A stretch of 64,000 nt of DNA from Rhodobiaceae bacterium. GTDB lineage: Bacteria > Pseudomonadota > Alphaproteobacteria > RS24. The translations under genes were made by a program, and so were the position numbers. The notes under the pieces were generated by a model, which made no database searches, was not told where the DNA came from, and was given only the letters and a program-made list of their open reading frames with translations. Of the stretch, positions 62,022 to 64,000 are shown piece by piece (the stretch's first letter is position 1; each line of letters opens with the position of its first letter). The stretch covers positions 1 to 64,000 of the forward strand of contig JAHEGN010000009.1 of the NCBI GenBank assembly GCA_024645085.1, written 5' to 3'.

Positions 62022-63383
62022 ATGCTAAATTTCAAAACAGCGGCCTCTGCCGCACTTATCGCTGTCCTATCGGCGTCACCGACGCTAGCCGCCGATGATG
62101 ACCTCACGGCTTTGCGCACTGAAGTTGAAAAAATGCGTCAAGCCTATGAGCAGCGCATTAATCAGCTTGAAGCCAAGCTCAATCAGCTAGAGGGCAATCA
62201 GGCGCAAGTCGGGGCTACCGCCAATACCCCGCCAGCAACCTCGCGTCGTCGTATTGCCGACAATCGTTTCAACCCCTCCATTGGCATGATTTTGAACGGC
62301 CAATTTAGCCAATATTCGCAAGGCGAAAGTGAAATTGCCGGGTTTGCCGTCAGCCATGAGGGCGAACGCGGCGAAGAGGGGTTCGGAATCGGCCACTCAG
62401 AAATCAGCCTGTCGGCCAATGTTGATGACAAATTTTTTGCCAGCAGCACAGTCGCCATTGTCGAGCATGAGGGCACCACTGAGACTGAGTTGGAAGAGGC
62501 CTATATTCAAACCCTGCCTGGCGCTGGCCTGCCAATTGGCATGAGCGTCAAAGCCGGGCGTGCCTTTTGGACTTTGGGTTATTTGAACGAACACCACAGC
62601 CATGCCGATGATTTTGCCGACCGCCCGCTGCCCTATCGGGTATTTATGAACCACGCCTATAATGATGACGGTTTGCAAGTGTCTTATCTCTTGCCGACCG
62701 ATATCTACGCCGAGATTGGCGGTGGCGTCTATCGCGGGGACGACTTCCCCTATGGCGGCAATAATGGCTCAGGAACCGGCGCTTGGTCGGCCTATGCCCG
62801 CATTGGTGGTGATGTTGGCGACAATCAAAGCTGGCGTGCCGGTGCTTATGTGCTCTCAGGCGAGGCTGAGACGTCGCGTTTGAGCAATGAGGATAGCGTC
62901 GGATTCACTGGCGACAGCGATTTGCAAATCATTGACCTGCGCTATATTTGGGCGCCGACTGGCAATGCCCGTGACCGCGAAGTGATTGTGCAAGCCGAAT
63001 ATTTTCAGCGTGAAGAAGATGGCGTCTATACGGTATTTGACGAACTCAGCGGCGACGTTTTAGCGACCAGCACGGTCAATGGCAAATCCGACGATGGTTG
63101 GTATCTCCAAAGCGTTTATAAATTCGCCCCACAATGGCGTGTCGGTGCCCGCTATAGCCAATTGATGAGCGACGCCACACCAGCGCCGCTGGTTGGCACG
63201 GGGCTGGATGCTCAGGGCCATGATCCAGAAGTTTTGTCATTAATGGTCGATTGGACAAATAGCGAGTTCAGCCGCTTGCGCTTGCAATTTAACCGCGAGG
63301 ATTTAAGCGGTGGCGAAACCGATGATCAGGCTGTGCTGCAATATGTCATGAGTATTGGTGCGCATGGGGCCCATAAATATTAG
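62022..63383 (+). CDS. outer-membrane porin-like protein of a metal-uptake locus
   Basis: 453-residue precursor with a signal peptide ending at about residue 23 (SPTLAA). A short coiled coil (about 27-60, heptads of Leu, Met and Ile, as in trimeric or LbtU-type porins) precedes a beta-barrel of alternating strands. There is no TonB plug domain. His-rich spots are NEHHSHADDF (about 190-199) and the C-terminal GAHGAHKY. An AGGAGA ribosome-binding site precedes the ATG. Its place directly before a ZnuA-like gene suggests it admits zinc or a zinc complex; LbtU-like siderophore passage is the alternative. Confidence 0.75.
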   Translation: MLNFKTAASAALIAVLSASPTLAADDDLTALRTEVEKMRQAYEQRINQLEAKLNQLEGNQAQVGATANTPPATSRRRIADNRFNPSIGMILNGQFSQYSQGESEIAGFAVSHEGERGEEGFGIGHSEISLSANVDDKFFASSTVAIVEHEGTTETELEEAYIQTLPGAGLPIGMSVKAGRAFWTLGYLNEHHSHADDFADRPLPYRVFMNHAYNDDGLQVSYLLPTDIYAEIGGGVYRGDDFPYGGNNGSGTGAWSAYARIGGDVGDNQSWRAGAYVLSGEAETSRLSNEDSVGFTGDSDLQIIDLRYIWAPTGNARDREVIVQAEYFQREEDGVYTVFDELSGDVLATSTVNGKSDDGWYLQSVYKFAPQWRVGARYSQLMSDATPAPLVGTGLDAQGHDPEVLSLMVDWTNSEFSRLRLQFNREDLSGGETDDQAVLQYVMSIGAHGAHKY

Positions 63384-63388
63384 GGAAT

Positions 63389-64000
63389 ATGATGCGTAAA
63401 ATTTTCACCACAATCGTGGCGGGGCTGCTTTTTGCAGTCCCGTTCACCGCTATGGCGCAGGTTAATATTTTGGCCTGTGAGCCCGAATGGGCGGCTTTGG
63501 CAGAAGAAATTGGCGGGCCCAAAATCAGCGCTTTTTCGGCCACACATGCGCGCCAAGATCCGCACCATATTCGTGCTCGCCCAAGCCTGATTGCCAAGGC
63601 GCGGCGGGCTGATTTAATTATTTGTTCTGGCGCGGGACTGGAGGTTGGTTGGCTGCCCATATTGCTGCAAAAATCCGGCCCGCAAGTTCAGCCCAATGCG
63701 CTCGGCCATGTGACCGCCTCGCATTATGTGCCGCTGCTCGATACCGGCGCCGGTGTGGATCGCAGCATGGGTGATGTGCATCCGGAAGGAAACCCGCATA
63801 TTCACCTCAACCCGCATCACATTTTGCCAATTGCGGCGCAAATAACCGACAGGCTAGCGCAACTCGATTCCGCCAATGCGGATTATTACCAAAACCGTTA
63901 CCAAGATTTCGCCCAGCGCTGGCAGCAAGCCTTGGCCCAATGGGAAGCCAAAGCCGCCCCCCTCAAGGGCACGCAAGTGGTGGTGCATCACAAATCCTTC
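63389..64000 (+). CDS. ZnuA-like metal ABC transporter substrate-binding protein (cut by window end)
   Basis: The first 204 residues are visible, with no stop before the window edge. A signal peptide (about residues 1-24, ending AMAQ) is followed by a cluster A-I fold: ILACEPEWAALAEEIGG, then ATHARQDPHHIRARPSLIAKARRADLIICSGAGLEVGWLP. The His ligands in DPHHIR and in HPEGNPHIHLNP fit zinc binding. The His-rich acidic loop of classical ZnuA is missing. Two ATGs (63389, 63392) follow TAGGGA. It lies 5 bases after the porin-like gene; permease and ATPase genes are expected beyond the window. Confidence 0.85.
   Translation, partial: MMRKIFTTIVAGLLFAVPFTAMAQVNILACEPEWAALAEEIGGPKISAFSATHARQDPHHIRARPSLIAKARRADLIICSGAGLEVGWLPILLQKSGPQVQPNALGHVTASHYVPLLDTGAGVDRSMGDVHPEGNPHIHLNPHHILPIAAQITDRLAQLDSANADYYQNRYQDFAQRWQQALAQWEAKAAPLKGTQVVVHHKSF

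Overview
The window is a stretch of an alphaproteobacterial chromosome with moderate GC content. The class assignment rests on gene content and order: an ATP12-type F1-ATPase assembly chaperone next to crcB, an RluC-type enzyme and a HAD phosphatase; a short adenylate kinase; rlmB divergent from tRNA-Tyr/tRNA-Gly/tuf; and rpoBC running directly into the str, S10, spc and alpha ribosomal clusters. A marine heterotroph (for example SAR116-like) would fit the catabolic genes, but that is inference. No phage, insertion sequence, CRISPR array or rRNA gene was seen.

Layout. (1) 1-20600 is a mixed metabolic region: phospholipid synthesis (psd-pssA), an RND efflux pair, a DUF1330/GST-like pair, fadH (2,4-dienoyl-CoA reductase), gamma-glutamyltransferase, tRNA hydroxylase trhO with a GST-like protein, a flavin monooxygenase with an alkylsulfatase, a nitronate-monooxygenase-like enzyme, a thiolase, a DUF3237 protein, a CDGSH iron-sulfur protein and rlmB. 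(2) 20770-52475 is the transcription/translation block: tRNA-Tyr, tRNA-Gly, tuf copy 1, tRNA-Trp, secE-nusG, rplKAJL, rpoBC, rpsL-rpsG-fusA-tuf copy 2, then the complete S10, spc (with secY and adk) and alpha (rpsM-rpsK-rpoA-rplQ) clusters, all on the + strand. Terminators follow rpoC and rplQ, strong promoters precede rpsL and rpsM, and structured leaders lie before rplK, rplJ and rpsL. (3) 52517-58820 is a run crcB, rluC-like, HAD, ATP12, pccB, pccA (the two propionyl-CoA carboxylase subunits). (4) 58801-64000 has lipB, a precorrin-2 dehydrogenase-like gene with APS reductase (sulfate assimilation), tRNA-Leu, a small membrane protein, and the start of a probable zinc-uptake locus (small exported protein, outer-membrane porin-like protein, ZnuA-like binding protein cut by the window end).

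Points that deserve attention. The two tuf genes, 16.3 kb apart, are identical except at the last sense codon and the stop codon, which implies recent gene conversion. The promoters of fadH and of the thiolase share one layout: an ACAAG/CTTGT inverted repeat whose downstream arm is the -35 box, then a 17-base spacer and the -10 box; this suggests a common repressor of beta-oxidation genes. rlmB appears to be transcribed as a leaderless mRNA. The terminal zinc-type locus joins a small His/Cys-containing exported protein with a porin-like outer-membrane protein and a divergent ZnuA, and is the best candidate for a poorly described system. The chromosome is compact: three convergent gene pairs overlap at their stop codons and many tandem genes overlap by ATGA or TAATG.
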